Shown: positions 1 through 9,206, counted from the stretch's first letter. The stretch is DNA of 64,000 bases from Salinicola socius (GCF_001937195.1 NZ_MSDO01000001.1:1-64000); one strand, 5' to 3'. Notes: generated by a model from the letters alone, not told the origin. A program made the numbers and translations.

Positions 1-465
1 GGCAGCGTGACCGCCGGCAACGCCTCATCGCTCAACGATGGCGCCGCCGCCCTGCTGATCATGAGTGCCGAGCGGGCCGCGAAGCTCGGTCTTCCAATCC
101 TGGCGACCCTCCGTGCCTACGCCAATGCCGCCGTCGATCCGGCGACCATGGGTATCGGGCCGGTACCGGCGACCCGACGCTGCCTGAGACGGGCCGGCTG
201 GAAGATCGACGACCTGGACCTGATCGAGGCCAACGAGGCGTTCGCTGCCCAGACGCTGGCCGTAGCCCAGGATCTGGGCTGGAGCCAGGACAAGGTCAAC
301 GTCAACGGCGGTGCCATCGCCCTGGGGCATCCGATTGGCGCCTCCGGCGCGCGCATTCTGGTAACGCTGTTGTACGAGATGCAACGCCGCGACGCCAAAC
401 GCGGCCTGGCGACACTCTGTATCGGTGGCGGTCAGGGCGTGGCGACGGCAATCGAGCGGAACTGA
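1..465 (+). CDS. Acetyl-CoA acetyltransferase (thiolase), C-terminal part
   Basis: This is the last 154 residues of a thiolase; the 5' end lies outside the window and the reading frame is open from base 1. The thiolase family condenses two acyl-CoA molecules or cleaves 3-ketoacyl-CoA. The fragment carries the C-terminal signatures: [16 protein letters not shown] near the start, NEAFAAQ, the catalytic His in [10 protein letters not shown] (codon 110 of the fragment) and the catalytic Cys in CIGGGQG (codon 140). The short C-terminal tail after the Cys loop is normal for biosynthetic-type AtoB/PhaA enzymes. It converges on eda, with a shared hairpin between them. Whether it serves acetoacetyl-CoA formation, PHB synthesis or beta-oxidation cannot be told from the fragment. 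Confidence 0.93.
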   Translation, partial: GSVTAGNASSLNDGAAALLIMSAERAAKLGLPILATLRAYANAAVDPATMGIGPVPATRRCLRRAGWKIDDLDLIEANEAFAAQTLAVAQDLGWSQDKVNVNGGAIALGHPIGASGARILVTLLYEMQRRDAKRGLATLCIGGGQGVATAIERN

Positions 466-523
466 TGCCCGCCTTTGCATCGCCCACCTCGGCGCTGCCG
501 GATTGAAACCCTGAAAACACGAA

Positions 524-545
524 AAGGCGCCGTGGACGGCGCCTT
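524..545. terminator. Bidirectional hairpin terminator between thiolase and eda
   Basis: A 9-bp GC-rich stem (524-532 pairs with 537-545) has a 4-base loop. An A-run just before it gives a TTTTC tract on the minus strand, so it should end eda transcription well. On the plus strand the following T-tract is weak. Confidence 0.7.
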
Positions 546-570
546 CCGGTATGACGAGACCGAACCGCGT

Positions 571-1233
571 TCAGCGTGGATAGCGCTGCGTCGCGGCTCT
601 TGTCAGTTCGGTGATTCCTGCCCAGTCCTCGTTGTCGATCAGCGACTTCGGCGCCATCCAGGAGCCGCCGACGCACATCACGTTGGGCAGTGCCAGATAG
701 TCGGCGGCGTTGTCCACGGTGACGCCGCCGGTGGGGCAGAACTGCGCCTCCGGCAGCGGGCCGCCGAAGGACTTCAGTGCCTTGGCGCCGCCGTTGGATT
801 CTGCCGGGAAGAACTTGAAACGGCGATAGCCATACTCCCAGCCGGTGACGACTTCGGAGACGGTGGCGACGCCCGGCAACAGCGGCACATCGCTGGCGAT
901 CCCGTACTCGAACAGCGCCGGGGTGGTGCCGGGCGTGACCACGAAGTCGACGCCGAGCTCCTCGGAAATCCGATACTGGTCGATACTGAGCACGGTGCCT
1001 GCGCCGACGATCGCGTCCGGCAGGGCTTCTCGAATGCGCTTGATCGCATCGACCGCACAGTCGGTGCGCAAGGTGATCTCGAGAACGTCGAGACCGCCGT
1101 CGACCAGTGCCTTGGCCAGCGGGACGGCATGCTCGAGACGTTCGATGACCAGCACGGGAATGATGGCGCTGGAGCGACAGATCGCATCCAGGCGATCGAT
1201 ATGAGACTGAGGCAGTCGTTGTTCGGATGACAT
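571..1233 (-). CDS. eda: 2-dehydro-3-deoxy-phosphogluconate aldolase (KDPG aldolase)
   Basis: Class I aldolase that splits 2-keto-3-deoxy-6-phosphogluconate into pyruvate and glyceraldehyde 3-phosphate, the last step of the Entner-Doudoroff pathway. The 220-residue product matches the family length. Visible features are the catalytic Glu in LEITLRT (E52), GAGTVL (77-82), the Schiff-base Lys in RFKFFPAE (K140) and PTGGV (167-171). The ATG at 1233 is chosen over the upstream in-frame ATG at 1326 because AAAGGAG sits about 10 bases before it and family similarity begins there. It is the third gene of zwf-pgl-eda and lies 80 bases after pgl. edd is not in the window. Confidence 0.95.
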   Translation of the reverse strand: MSSEQRLPQSHIDRLDAICRSSAIIPVLVIERLEHAVPLAKALVDGGLDVLEITLRTDCAVDAIKRIREALPDAIVGAGTVLSIDQYRISEELGVDFVVTPGTTPALFEYGIASDVPLLPGVATVSEVVTGWEYGYRRFKFFPAESNGGAKALKSFGGPLPEAQFCPTGGVTVDNAADYLALPNVMCVGGSWMAPKSLIDNEDWAGITELTRAATQRYPR

Positions 1234-1313
1234 ATCGAGATGGCTCCTTTGAAGGGTTTCGGCGCCTCTCCCGGCTTCGATCAGGCACGGGAATCGGGCA
1301 GCCGCGAGCGGCG

Positions 1314-1988
1314 CTAAGGCGCCCAATAGAGGGTCAACGGGCAGGTCAGGAAGGCTCGAATCGGCAGCTCGCGAGCATCGTCGCCACTGAGAGCCTGGGC
1401 CAGCACCGCCTTCTTGGCATCACCGACCAGATGCAGCGCGTGACGACGGGCATCGTGCAGGCGGGCCGCGCTCAACGTGATGCGCGGCTGGGAGACGCTG
1501 GGCGCTCTAACGGCGACGACGCTGTCATCGGTGCTCAAGGCCAACGAGAGCTCGCCGCTGTCGGGGAATAGTGATGCCGTATGCCCATCGTTGCCCATGC
1601 CCAGCACGACCAGACTGGCCGGCCACGGTAACGTTGCCAGGCGAGCGGCAACTGCCGCCACGCCCTGCTCCGGCGTCGCATCGGACGTTGTCAGCGAATG
1701 AAAGGTCGCGGCAGCGGCCGGCCCGACCAGCAACGTGTCCCGAATCAGGCGCGCGTTGCTGTCCGGATGGCTCTCTGCCACCCAGCGCTCATCGGCCAGC
1801 GTGATATCGACCCGCGACCAGTCCAGCGGCTGTTCGGCAAGCCGCTGCAAGAACGGTAGCGGTGTCGAGCCCCCGGAGACGACCAGCAGCGCCCGTGGCT
1901 GGCTGGCGAGATCCGCCGTCAATGCCTGAGCGGCGGCGACGGCCAGCTGCGCGCCGATCTGCTCGCGGGCGTTCTCAGTAGTCTTCAT
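1314..1988 (-). CDS. pgl: 6-phosphogluconolactonase
   Basis: Cytosolic lactonase that hydrolyses 6-phosphogluconolactone, the product of Zwf, to 6-phosphogluconate. The 224-residue protein has the sugar-phosphate isomerase-like fold signatures: VSGGSTP near residue 40, [10 protein letters not shown] near 60-70 and [14 protein letters not shown] around 130. It overlaps the 3' end of zwf by 14 bases, indicating translational coupling, and is followed by eda. Context and motifs agree, so the call is firm. Confidence 0.95.
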   Translation of the reverse strand: MKTTENAREQIGAQLAVAAAQALTADLASQPRALLVVSGGSTPLPFLQRLAEQPLDWSRVDITLADERWVAESHPDSNARLIRDTLLVGPAAAATFHSLTTSDATPEQGVAAVAARLATLPWPASLVVLGMGNDGHTASLFPDSGELSLALSTDDSVVAVRAPSVSQPRITLSAARLHDARRHALHLVGDAKKAVLAQALSGDDARELPIRAFLTCPLTLYWAP

Positions 1989-3459
1989 ACCAGGAACGAC
2001 CGTCCTGCGTGATCATCGCGATCGAAGCCACGGGCCCCCAGGAGCCCGCCGGATAGCGACGCGGCGGGATATCGCGCTTTTCCCAACCGGCGATCAGTTG
2101 ATCGACCCATTTCCAGGCGTATTCGACCTCGTCGCGGCGCACGAACAGGTACTGCTGCCCCTTCATCACTTCTAGCAGCAGGCGCTCGTAGGCGTCAGGA
2201 ATCCGCTCCTTGGGAAAGGCGTGATTGAAATCCAGATGCAGCGGACCGGGGCGCAGACGCATGCCCTTGTCGAGCCCGCCGTCCTTGGTCAGTACCTGCA
2301 GCGCAATGCCTTCCTCCGGCTGCAGCCGGATCACCAGCTTGTTGGCGGCGAGATTGCGCTGGTCCGGATCGAAGATGTAGTGAGGCTGCTGACGGAAGTG
2401 GATCACGATCTGCGACAGCTTCTCCGGCATGCGTTTGCCGGTACGCAGATAAAACGGCACCCCGGCCCAGCGCCAGTTGGCCACTTCGAGCCGCATCGCA
2501 ACGAAGGTTTCGGTGGTGCTGGACGTATTGGCGTCCTCTTCGTCGAGATAGCCCGGCACGCTCTCGCCTTCCATGGTGCCGGCGACGTACTGCCCGCGGA
2601 CCACGTGGCGGTTGAGATCCTCGCCCTCCAGCGGCTTGAGTGCCTTGAGCACCTTGACCTTCTCGTCACGAATGGCATCCGCATCGAGATTGGCCGGCGG
2701 ATCCATGGCGAGCATGGTCAACAGCTGCAGAAGATGGTTCTGAACCATGTCGCGCAGCTGGCCGGCCTTGTCGAAATAGCCCCAGCGCCCTTCGATCCCC
2801 ACCTGCTCGGCCACGGTGATCTCGACGTGGGAGATCTGACTCTGGTTCCACTGATTGCCGAACATGGGGTTGGCGAAACGCAACGCGATCAGGTTCTGGA
2901 CCGTTTCCTTGCCCAGATAGTGATCCATGCGGTAGATCCGAGATTCCGGGAACACGGCACCGATGGCATCGTTGATCTCGTGCGAGGACTCGAGGTCGTA
3001 ACCGATCGGCTTCTCGACCACCACGCGCGATTCGCTGTCCAGGCTGCCGCTGCGCTCGAGATTGGCGCAGATCGCGCCGTAGATGCTCGCGGGCACGGCC
3101 AGATAGATCGTCAGCGGACATTGGGAATCCGGGCTCTGGCCGTGCCAGTCCCTGATCTTCTCGTAACCGTCGACGGTATCGAAATCGAGTTGCGTGTAGT
3201 CGAGTCGCGCCAGAAAGCGATCAAGACACGCCTGTTCCAGCTCCTTGCCCTTGATCCGCTTCTTGAGCGTGGCGAGCACCGCACTGCGAAAACTGTCGGC
3301 GTCGTGCTCGCGCCTTGCCAGTCCCAGAATGCGCGTATCGGTACCCAGCAGACCATCGCGATCCAGATGATAGAGCGCCGGGTAGAGCTTGCGCAGTGCC
3401 AGATCGCCAAGCGCACCGAACAGCGCCAGATCCACGTTGGGCGTTGCCTCTCGAGTCAT
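1975..3459 (-). CDS. zwf: Glucose-6-phosphate 1-dehydrogenase
   Basis: Oxidises glucose 6-phosphate to 6-phosphogluconolactone with NAD(P)+ and feeds both the Entner-Doudoroff and pentose phosphate routes. The 494 residues match the usual length. Visible are the N-terminal nucleotide-binding loop [11 protein letters not shown] (about residues 15-25), the VVEKPIGYD segment and the substrate-binding [13 protein letters not shown] motif. The ATG at 3459 is preceded by GGAGGG at good spacing. It is the first gene of the zwf-pgl-eda operon, divergent from hexR, with operator-like sequences in between; HexR proteins repress zwf and edd in Pseudomonas and Shewanella. Confidence 0.97.
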   Translation of the reverse strand: MTREATPNVDLALFGALGDLALRKLYPALYHLDRDGLLGTDTRILGLARREHDADSFRSAVLATLKKRIKGKELEQACLDRFLARLDYTQLDFDTVDGYEKIRDWHGQSPDSQCPLTIYLAVPASIYGAICANLERSGSLDSESRVVVEKPIGYDLESSHEINDAIGAVFPESRIYRMDHYLGKETVQNLIALRFANPMFGNQWNQSQISHVEITVAEQVGIEGRWGYFDKAGQLRDMVQNHLLQLLTMLAMDPPANLDADAIRDEKVKVLKALKPLEGEDLNRHVVRGQYVAGTMEGESVPGYLDEEDANTSSTTETFVAMRLEVANWRWAGVPFYLRTGKRMPEKLSQIVIHFRQQPHYIFDPDQRNLAANKLVIRLQPEEGIALQVLTKDGGLDKGMRLRPGPLHLDFNHAFPKERIPDAYERLLLEVMKGQQYLFVRRDEVEYAWKWVDQLIAGWEKRDIPPRRYPAGSWGPVASIAMITQDGRSWYEDY

Positions 3460-3485
3460 TGCCTCCCTCCGCCAAAGTCGTTAAC

Positions 3486-3492
3486 TTACGAA
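3486..3492. promoter_or_regulatory. Candidate HexR half-site, zwf side
   Basis: TTACGAA at 3486-3492 is the exact inverse of TTCGTAA at 3529-3535, with 36 bases between them, in the zwf-hexR intergenic region. It lies 27 bases before the zwf start codon, where a bound repressor would block zwf. Assignment to HexR is an inference. Confidence 0.35.
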
Positions 3493-3528
3493 CAAAATAC
3501 GCCATCCAGGCATGGTTTGACATTCAAC

Positions 3529-3547
3529 TTCGTAACTAAATTACCGC
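3529..3547. promoter_or_regulatory. Candidate HexR operator
   Basis: The stretch reads TTCGTAACTAAATTACCGC. Positions 3531-3545 (CGTAACTAAATTACC) closely resemble the HexR consensus known from Shewanella and related bacteria, TGTARTTAAATTACA. It sits in the divergent zwf/hexR promoter region, the usual position for HexR control. Confidence 0.6.
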
Positions 3548-3694
3548 CACCATCTCAGTATACCGCGCGAAAGATGACCGAGCGTGCCTGGCCCGGTTCC
3601 GACGCGGCTTGGCGCTGCTGTCGCCAGAGGCTAGGATGCAGGGCTTGTGTCATGAATCACCCGTCATTCCGCCGCAAGGAGATGCCCCGCAACC

Positions 3695-4555
3695 ATGGCA
3701 ATGCACGATCTCATCGACCGCATTCGTTCGCGGGTCGACGACCTGAATCGCTCGGAGCGCAAGGTCGCCGACGTCATCCTCCAGGACCCCAATGCGGCGA
3801 TTGGCATGAGCATAGCCACTCTGGCACAGGCTGCCACGGTGAGCGAACCCACGGTCAACCGTTTCTGTCGTAATTTCGAAACTAAGGGCTATCCGGATTT
3901 CAAGATCCAGCTGGCCCAGAGTCTGGCCGGCGGAACGCCCTACGTCAGCCGCAGTGTCGAGAGTGACGATAACGCGACGGCCTACACCGACAAGATCATC
4001 GGCGCGACCATCGCCGCGCTGGACGGCGCCCGCCGCCAGATCGATCCCAAGCGGATCGAACGCATCGTCGACCATCTGTCTCAGGCGCGTCAGATCAGCT
4101 TCTTTGCCCTGGGTGCTTCGGCGCCGGCCGCATTCGATGCGCAGAACAAGTTCTTTCGCTTCAACCTACCGGTCGGCGCTTACAACGATGTGTTGATGCA
4201 GCGAATGATCGCGGCGGCGTCCCATACCGGCGACGTCATCGTCGTGATCTCCTATACCGGGCGTACTCGCGAGCTGGTCGAGGTCGCCAAGGTCGCGCGT
4301 GACAGCGGTGCGCTGGTCATCGGCATCACTCGCGACGGCTCGCCGCTGGCCGAGGTCTGCACCGAGATACTGCCGGTCGATCTGCCTGAAGACACCGAAG
4401 TCTACATGCCGATGAGCTCGCGCATGATCCACATGGCGTTGATCGACGTCCTGGCAACCGGTGTGACGCTCCGCCGCGGCGAGTCGTTCCTGCCCCATCT
4501 CAAGACGATAAAGGAGAGCCTGCGGCCGACCAAATTTCCGCCGAAGGAAAAGTGA
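3695..4555 (+). CDS. hexR: HexR family transcriptional regulator (RpiR type)
   Basis: RpiR-family regulator expected to sense KDPG and control central sugar metabolism genes such as the adjacent zwf operon. The 286 residues show an N-terminal HTH_6 domain (about 1-80, with the helix-turn-helix near 38-62 containing [20 protein letters not shown]) and a C-terminal SIS sugar-phosphate-binding domain (about 125-255, with [14 protein letters not shown]). The start at 3695 is chosen because AAGGAG precedes it; an ATG six bases later is a possible alternative. Gene position, divergent from zwf, supports HexR over other RpiR paralogues. Confidence 0.93.
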   Translation: MAMHDLIDRIRSRVDDLNRSERKVADVILQDPNAAIGMSIATLAQAATVSEPTVNRFCRNFETKGYPDFKIQLAQSLAGGTPYVSRSVESDDNATAYTDKIIGATIAALDGARRQIDPKRIERIVDHLSQARQISFFALGASAPAAFDAQNKFFRFNLPVGAYNDVLMQRMIAAASHTGDVIVVISYTGRTRELVEVAKVARDSGALVIGITRDGSPLAEVCTEILPVDLPEDTEVYMPMSSRMIHMALIDVLATGVTLRRGESFLPHLKTIKESLRPTKFPPKEK

Positions 4556-4681
4556 CGGCGGCAAGGCTTCGGCCGTCGACTGGCCCGGTGTCGGCTTCAG
4601 CCTACAACCAACGCGCGGCTTAAAACCCAAGCCGGAAAGCGGTTATCATGAGCGCCTTCAAAAATATCGAGGCCTTAACCC

Positions 4682-5536
4682 ATGCGCTGGCTGCTTGCCC
4701 TGGTTCTGTTGGTCGCCTGCTCGGCCGCCAATGCCGCCGAGACCTTCCGCTTCACTGCCATTCCCGATGAAGACCAGTCACGCCTGGTCGAGCGCTTCTC
4801 CAAGGTGGCCGATTATCTCTCGGAGCAGCTCGGCGTCGATGTCGAGTACGTTCCCGTCACCTCCTACGGCGCCGCGGTCACCGCCTTTCGCAACGATCAG
4901 GTGCAGCTTGCCTGGTTCGGCGGGCTGTCGGGCGTCCAGGCACGCCAACTGGTGCCCGGGTCGCAGGCCATCGCCCAGGGCAAGGAAGACGCCGCGTTCG
5001 TGAGCTACTTCATTGCCAATACCGCGACCGGCATCGAGCCGGAGCAGGACGAACTGCCGGAATCGGTCAGCGGCCACTCTTTCACGTTCGGCGCCAAGAC
5101 CTCGACGTCCGGACGCCTGATGCCGGAACATTTCATCCGTCAGCGCTTCGACAAGGCCCCTGAAGAGGTCTTCTCCCGCGTCGGATTCTCCGGCGATCAC
5201 TCTCGCACCATCGCACTGGTCGAGTCCGGCACCTATGACATCGGCGCCGTCAACTTCACCGTATGGCAGGCTGCCGTCGAGGAAGGCCGCGTCGATACCG
5301 ACAAGGTCGAAGTGGTCTGGGAGTCGCCGACCTACCCGGATTACCAGTGGACGATACGCGGCGACGCCGATGCGCGTTACGGCGAGGGCTTTACCCAGAA
5401 AGTGCAGAAGGCGCTGCTCGACATGACCGACCCGGCGCTGCTGGAGAGTTTTCCGCGCTCGGGCTTCATACCCGCCAGCAACGATGACTACGCCCCGATC
5501 GAGTCGGTGGGAAAATCCATCGGCGTACTGCGCTGA
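4682..5536 (+). CDS. PhnD-like oxyanion ABC transporter substrate-binding protein (putative selenate/phosphonate)
   Basis: Periplasmic binding protein of the PhnD family, first gene of a three-gene importer. It has 284 residues and a signal sequence ending near ANAAE. A possible lipobox, LVAC with Cys13, would make it a lipoprotein, but the hydrophobic core before it is short, so either processing route is possible. Family features are FTAIPDEDQSRLVERF at the mature N-terminus, a VQLAWFGGLSGVQARQ segment and KTSTSGRLMPEHF. The sequence resembles proteins annotated as putative selenate ABC transporter binding proteins; phosphonate or phosphite are alternatives. No C-P lyase, phosphite dehydrogenase or selD gene is nearby to settle the substrate. 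Confidence 0.82.
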   Translation: MRWLLALVLLVACSAANAAETFRFTAIPDEDQSRLVERFSKVADYLSEQLGVDVEYVPVTSYGAAVTAFRNDQVQLAWFGGLSGVQARQLVPGSQAIAQGKEDAAFVSYFIANTATGIEPEQDELPESVSGHSFTFGAKTSTSGRLMPEHFIRQRFDKAPEEVFSRVGFSGDHSRTIALVESGTYDIGAVNFTVWQAAVEEGRVDTDKVEVVWESPTYPDYQWTIRGDADARYGEGFTQKVQKALLDMTDPALLESFPRSGFIPASNDDYAPIESVGKSIGVLR

Positions 5537-5542
5537 GGCTCC

Positions 5543-6268
5543 ATGCCGTTACTGACGTTCGATAGCGTCGACCTGGGTTACGGAACCCAGGTCGTGCTTC
5601 CAGGGCTGACGCTATCGCTGGAAGCCGGCGAGCGCGTGGCGCTACTGGGTCAGAGCGGTGCCGGCAAGTCGACGCTGCTCGCCGAGATTCGCCGCCGCCT
5701 GGGCAACGCTGCCGCCTGGTGTCCCCAGGGGCACGGGCTGGTGCCACTATTGTCGGTGTATCACAACGTCTATATGGGGCAGCTGGAGCGCCACGCCGCG
5801 CTGACCAACCTCGTCAACCTGCTGAAACCCCGACGCGAGGCGTGGCAAGCCATCGACGCCGTGACGCGCGAACTGGGTCTCGAAGGCCTGCTCCGCCGCC
5901 CGGTAGCGCAGCTCTCGGGTGGGCAGCGCCAGCGCGTGGCGATCGCCAGAGCCTTCTTCCAGGGACGCGAGATATTCCTTGGTGACGAGCCGCTGGCCAG
6001 CGTCGACCCTCATCAGGCGCTGCGGCTGCTGGACCGCATTCAAGCACGGCACACTTCCAGCATCATTGCGCTGCATCAGCACCGGTTGGCGCTGGAATAT
6101 TTCGACCGAATCATCGGTCTGCGCGACGGCCACGTCGTGCTGGACGCGCCGGCGCGCGAGCTGACACTCGCACAGCTCGATGCGCTCTACCCCGATGCCG
6201 GGAAAAATGCCGGTACCAGCCCCCCCGGACATTCTGACCGCGAGGCCAGGCTAGAGACCTCGCCATGA
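5543..6268 (+). CDS. PhnC-like ABC transporter ATP-binding protein
   Basis: ATPase subunit of the importer, 241 residues, expected on the cytoplasmic face of the inner membrane. All ABC motifs are present: Walker A GQSGAGKST (36-44), signature LSGGQRQ (124-130), Walker B IFLGDE (about 144-149) followed by a D-loop SVDP, and a switch His in ALHQHRL. It starts 6 bases after the binding-protein stop and overlaps the permease by 4 bases (ATGA), so the three genes are one operon. Confidence 0.9.
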   Translation: MPLLTFDSVDLGYGTQVVLPGLTLSLEAGERVALLGQSGAGKSTLLAEIRRRLGNAAAWCPQGHGLVPLLSVYHNVYMGQLERHAALTNLVNLLKPRREAWQAIDAVTRELGLEGLLRRPVAQLSGGQRQRVAIARAFFQGREIFLGDEPLASVDPHQALRLLDRIQARHTSSIIALHQHRLALEYFDRIIGLRDGHVVLDAPARELTLAQLDALYPDAGKNAGTSPPGHSDREARLETSP

Positions 6269-7761
6269 GCGCAGCACCCGGCCTGCTGCGGGGTGACAGC
6301 CCCGGATTGACACTCGCGCGCCGTTCGCTGGCGCTGATCGGGTTGTGTCTACTGCTGCTGCCCTTCGCCGATCTGCGAATCATTGCCGTCGATCCCTGGG
6401 GCGAATTATCGCGCATGGCCCAAGGCTTCGCCTGGCCTGACTTCCTCGCGTTGGAAAACCCGTTACGCGCGATTGCGCTGACCGTGAGCGTCGCGCTGTG
6501 GGGGACCTGCATCGGTGCCATGCTGGGCTTTCCGCTGGCACTGCTGTTCCATCGTTCACGCCTGATACGCAGCTTCTGCGCGTTCGTGCGCGCCATTCAC
6601 GAACTGTTCTGGGCGCTGCTGTTCATTCAGGTATTCGGGCTCTCCTCGATCACCGCTCTCGCGGCGCTGGCGATTCCCTATGCCGGCATTTTCGCCAAAG
6701 TCTATGCAGAGATTCTGGAACTTGCGCCGAAATCCCCGACCGATGCGCTGCCTGCCGGCACCGATCGCCTGTCCCGATTTCTCTACGCCGAGCTGCCGCT
6801 GGTCTGGGAGCGCCTCGCCAGCTATACCCGCTACCGGTTCGAATGTGCCATGCGAGCCAGCGTGCTGCTCGGCTTCGTCGGACTGCCGACGCTCGGCTTC
6901 TATCTCGAGAGCGCTTTCCGCGAGGGCCGTTTCTCCGAAGCCGGCGCGCTGCTGTGGATCTTCTACGCGCTCGTCGCCACCTTGCAGTGGTGGGGAGATC
7001 GCCGCCTGCTGCTGCCGCTGTTGATCGGCGCGCTGTTCTTTCTCGGGCCATGGCCTGATGTCGATGGCAACCTGCTGTGGCGCTTCGTCAGCCACGATCT
7101 ATGGCCTGCACCGCTACTCGATGGAGATCTGGTCGGGCTGGGCTCCTGGCTCGCCAGTCTGCCCGACCTGCTGCCGGCAGTCGGCAACACGCTGCTGCTG
7201 GCACTCATGGGGACCGTCGGCAGCCTGATACTGGCCCTGCTGCTGTGGCCCTTGGCCAGCCACCACTTCGGTCGTCCGTGGCAGCGCATTGGCGGACGAC
7301 TGATGCTGGTCGTGCTGCGCTCGACGCCGGAGCTGATGCTGGCGTTCATCTTTCTGCTGATGCTCGGACCTTCGATGCTACCGGCGTGGCTGGCACTGGC
7401 ACTGCATAACGGTGCCTTGATCGCCTTCCTGGTGGCGCGCCACGCTGACGGTATCAAGGTCGGCATGGCGGATCTTCCGGCTTCCGGGCGCTACGCCTAC
7501 GAACTGCTGCCGCGGCTCTACCCCAATCTGCTGGCGCTGATCTGCTATCGTGCGGAAGTCATCATGCGCGAGACCGCCCTGCTCGGGATGCTGGGCGTCG
7601 CGACGCTGGGCTTCTACATCGATTCGAGCTTCCAGTACCTGATGTTCGATCAGGCCTTTTTCCTGCTGCTGGTCACCGCGGGGCTCAACATCGCCATCGA
7701 CGCGATCTCCCGTCGCTTCCGGCCGCGCGAGGCTCCGCTCGACGATCCGTGCAGCCGCTGA
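6265..7761 (+). CDS. PhnE-like ABC transporter permease, duplicated/fused
   Basis: Inner-membrane permease of the importer. At 498 residues it is about twice the length of a single PhnE/PtxC permease and contains two similar halves. Each half carries the cytoplasmic coupling segment of the family: around residues 150-220 (YAEILELAPKSPTDALPAGT and later GFVGLPTLGFYLES) and around 395-450 (GVATLGFYIDSSF). The repeated GxxxLGFYxxS motif indicates an internal duplication that supplies both permease subunits in one chain. It ends the operon; a gene-free region of 317 bases follows. Confidence 0.87.
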   Translation: MSAAPGLLRGDSPGLTLARRSLALIGLCLLLLPFADLRIIAVDPWGELSRMAQGFAWPDFLALENPLRAIALTVSVALWGTCIGAMLGFPLALLFHRSRLIRSFCAFVRAIHELFWALLFIQVFGLSSITALAALAIPYAGIFAKVYAEILELAPKSPTDALPAGTDRLSRFLYAELPLVWERLASYTRYRFECAMRASVLLGFVGLPTLGFYLESAFREGRFSEAGALLWIFYALVATLQWWGDRRLLLPLLIGALFFLGPWPDVDGNLLWRFVSHDLWPAPLLDGDLVGLGSWLASLPDLLPAVGNTLLLALMGTVGSLILALLLWPLASHHFGRPWQRIGGRLMLVVLRSTPELMLAFIFLLMLGPSMLPAWLALALHNGALIAFLVARHADGIKVGMADLPASGRYAYELLPRLYPNLLALICYRAEVIMRETALLGMLGVATLGFYIDSSFQYLMFDQAFFLLLVTAGLNIAIDAISRRFRPREAPLDDPCSR

Positions 7762-8078
7762 ACCACGCGACGCGATCTCCACGGCTTCGGCCTCTCATGT
7801 ATCTGAACCGTACGCTTCCGAGCCCGTAGATCGGTTTTTCGACCGCTGCCCGCGAGTATTTAATCTGTATCAAGTCCTGTCGGGAAAACCGGCGTTAGGC
7901 TTGTCGGGCCTTCGGGATCGTCCTCCCAGGGTGCGCCGGACCCCGGTTCGGCGCTTTGACGCCCTCCTGTTGGTGAGGGGCGCTACCCTTCAAAATGCAT
8001 AAAGCTTGCACCGCCTGGGGCTTCTTTTTCCGTTATGATGCGTAAAGTTGTGGCAATACGGATCGTTGAAACGACGCA
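7762..8078. other. Intergenic region before the aryl polyene operon
   Basis: No coding potential is evident in these 317 bases. Near 7932-7953 an imperfect 8-bp stem (GCGCCGGA with TTCGGCGC) is followed by TTTGA and may end the transporter operon. Around 7960-7985 a second imperfect GC-rich stem (GCCCTC/GAGGGGC) occurs. Nearer the next gene, TTGCAC (8006-8011) and TATGAT (8034-8039) resemble promoter hexamers but are 22 bases apart, too far for a standard sigma-70 promoter. Confidence 0.4.
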
Positions 8079-8774
8079 ATGACGGACCTTTACCTACAGG
8101 ATTGGCGAGCCTGGACGCCCCATCGGGAGACCGCTGGGGAGTGCCGCCTCGACACCCGTGAAAAACCTGCCGGCGCGGCCGTACCGTCCATGTTGCGACG
8201 GCGTCTCAACCTGCTCGGACGGGCGGTTTGCGACATGCTCGCGACCCTCGATTCCGGTGCCGACAGCATCGTGCTGCACGCTTCACGTCACGGCGACGGC
8301 GAGCGAACGCTGGAGATGCTGTACGGTCTGAACGACGGTGAGCCGCTGTCGCCGGCACGTTTCGGACTGTCGGTGCACAACGCCACGGTGGGGGTCTACT
8401 CCATTGCCAGCGGCAATCGGCGCAGCCAGCAAGCGGTTGCCGCCAGCGGCGGCGAGTGGGCGGCCCTGATGGCAGAGGCGCGCGGCTATCTCGCCGATGG
8501 CCAACCCAGTGTCATCATCGTCTTCAGTGACCAGCCCGTTCCCCGGCGCTTCGCCGCCTACGCTCCCGAGTCGTCTTCCGCCGCCGTCGTTCTTCGCCTG
8601 GGCCGAGATCCGAATCCCGGCGCCCGGCGACTCTCGGAGACCTCTGTCGAGCTCGAGCTCGAGACAGCGACGCTGCAACCCCTCGATATCATCGATTGGC
8701 TGATGGACAGGCGTCGGGTCGTGGCTTGCCCCTTGAGTCGTCGCAGTTGGCAATTTCCAGCCGTTCGGCCATGA
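8079..8774 (+). CDS. Aryl polyene ketosynthase chain length factor (beta-ketoacyl synthase-like, Ketoacyl-synt_2)
   Basis: A short ketosynthase-like subunit (231 residues) of the type used as chain length factor in aryl polyene (APE) synthases. It pairs with the full ketosynthase (here at 18183-19364) to set polyene length. Family features are FGLSVHNATVGVYSIASGN (about 94-112), which replaces the catalytic Cys segment, and the GGEWAALMAEA helix. No active-site Cys is present in that position, as expected for this role. It is the first gene of the operon. Its stop overlaps a short open frame in an ATGA, where other APE clusters have a small acyltransferase. Confidence 0.85.
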   Translation: MTDLYLQDWRAWTPHRETAGECRLDTREKPAGAAVPSMLRRRLNLLGRAVCDMLATLDSGADSIVLHASRHGDGERTLEMLYGLNDGEPLSPARFGLSVHNATVGVYSIASGNRRSQQAVAASGGEWAALMAEARGYLADGQPSVIIVFSDQPVPRRFAAYAPESSSAAVVLRLGRDPNPGARRLSETSVELELETATLQPLDIIDWLMDRRRVVACPLSRRSWQFPAVRP

Positions 8775-8927
8775 TCCGCGGCCTGAGAGGCCATGCGCAT
8801 CGCGGTGGCGTCTCAGGATACCGATATGAGAGTCTCGCCTTCGCCGCAGGTTTGCGGCAACGCGCTCGACACCGGGATCGAGCGTCAGCCATTGATAATG
8901 AATGACAAGGACGATCAAGACAGATGA
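8771..8927 (+). other. Short spacer with two tiny coupled open frames; possible deletion scar
   Basis: Between the chain length factor and the ACP lie about 150 bases. A 44-codon frame (8771-8905) begins at the ATGA of the preceding stop, and a second 44-codon frame (8793-8927) ends in an ATGA with the ACP start. Neither resembles a known protein. In typical APE clusters this place holds a 1-acyl-glycerol-phosphate-type acyltransferase and a first ACP. The overlaps fit a deletion that kept the outer junctions, but chance is possible. Confidence 0.3.
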
Positions 8928-9190
8928 CAACGACAGCGCTGGAACACGAACTCAAAGAGATGATCATCGAGACTCTGGAGCTGGAAGATGTCACACCCGA
9001 TGACATCGACCGCGACGAACCGTTGTTCGTCGAGGGACTCGGGCTCGACTCCATCGACGCGCTCGAACTGGGTCTCGCGCTGCAGAAGCGCTACGGCATT
9101 ACGCTGGAATCCGAAGCGGAGTCCTCCCGCCAGCATTTTGCCAACCTGAAAAGCTTGGCAGCCCTGGTTGAATCGCGTCGCCAGAAATGA
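8924..9190 (+). CDS. Acyl carrier protein of the aryl polyene pathway
   Basis: An 88-residue phosphopantetheine-binding carrier that should hold the growing polyene chain. The attachment Ser is S43 in GLGLDSIDALELG, and the protein is acidic with the four-helix ACP pattern. AAGGA lies about 12 bases upstream of the ATG. It resembles the second of the two ACPs usually found in APE clusters; the first is not present here. No phosphopantetheinyl transferase gene lies in the window, so activation must rely on one elsewhere. Confidence 0.93.
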   Translation: MTTTALEHELKEMIIETLELEDVTPDDIDRDEPLFVEGLGLDSIDALELGLALQKRYGITLESEAESSRQHFANLKSLAALVESRRQK

Positions 9191-9206
9191 AGCCGGGGGC
9201 GTCTTG

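Noticed and set aside
2221-3873. 550-codon plus-strand frame opposite zwf and running into hexR
   Set aside because: It overlaps zwf in antisense and hexR in another frame; both real genes have clear motifs.
8006-8039. TTGCAC and TATGAT as a promoter for the aryl polyene operon
   Set aside because: The 22-base spacing is outside the range for a standard sigma-70 promoter.
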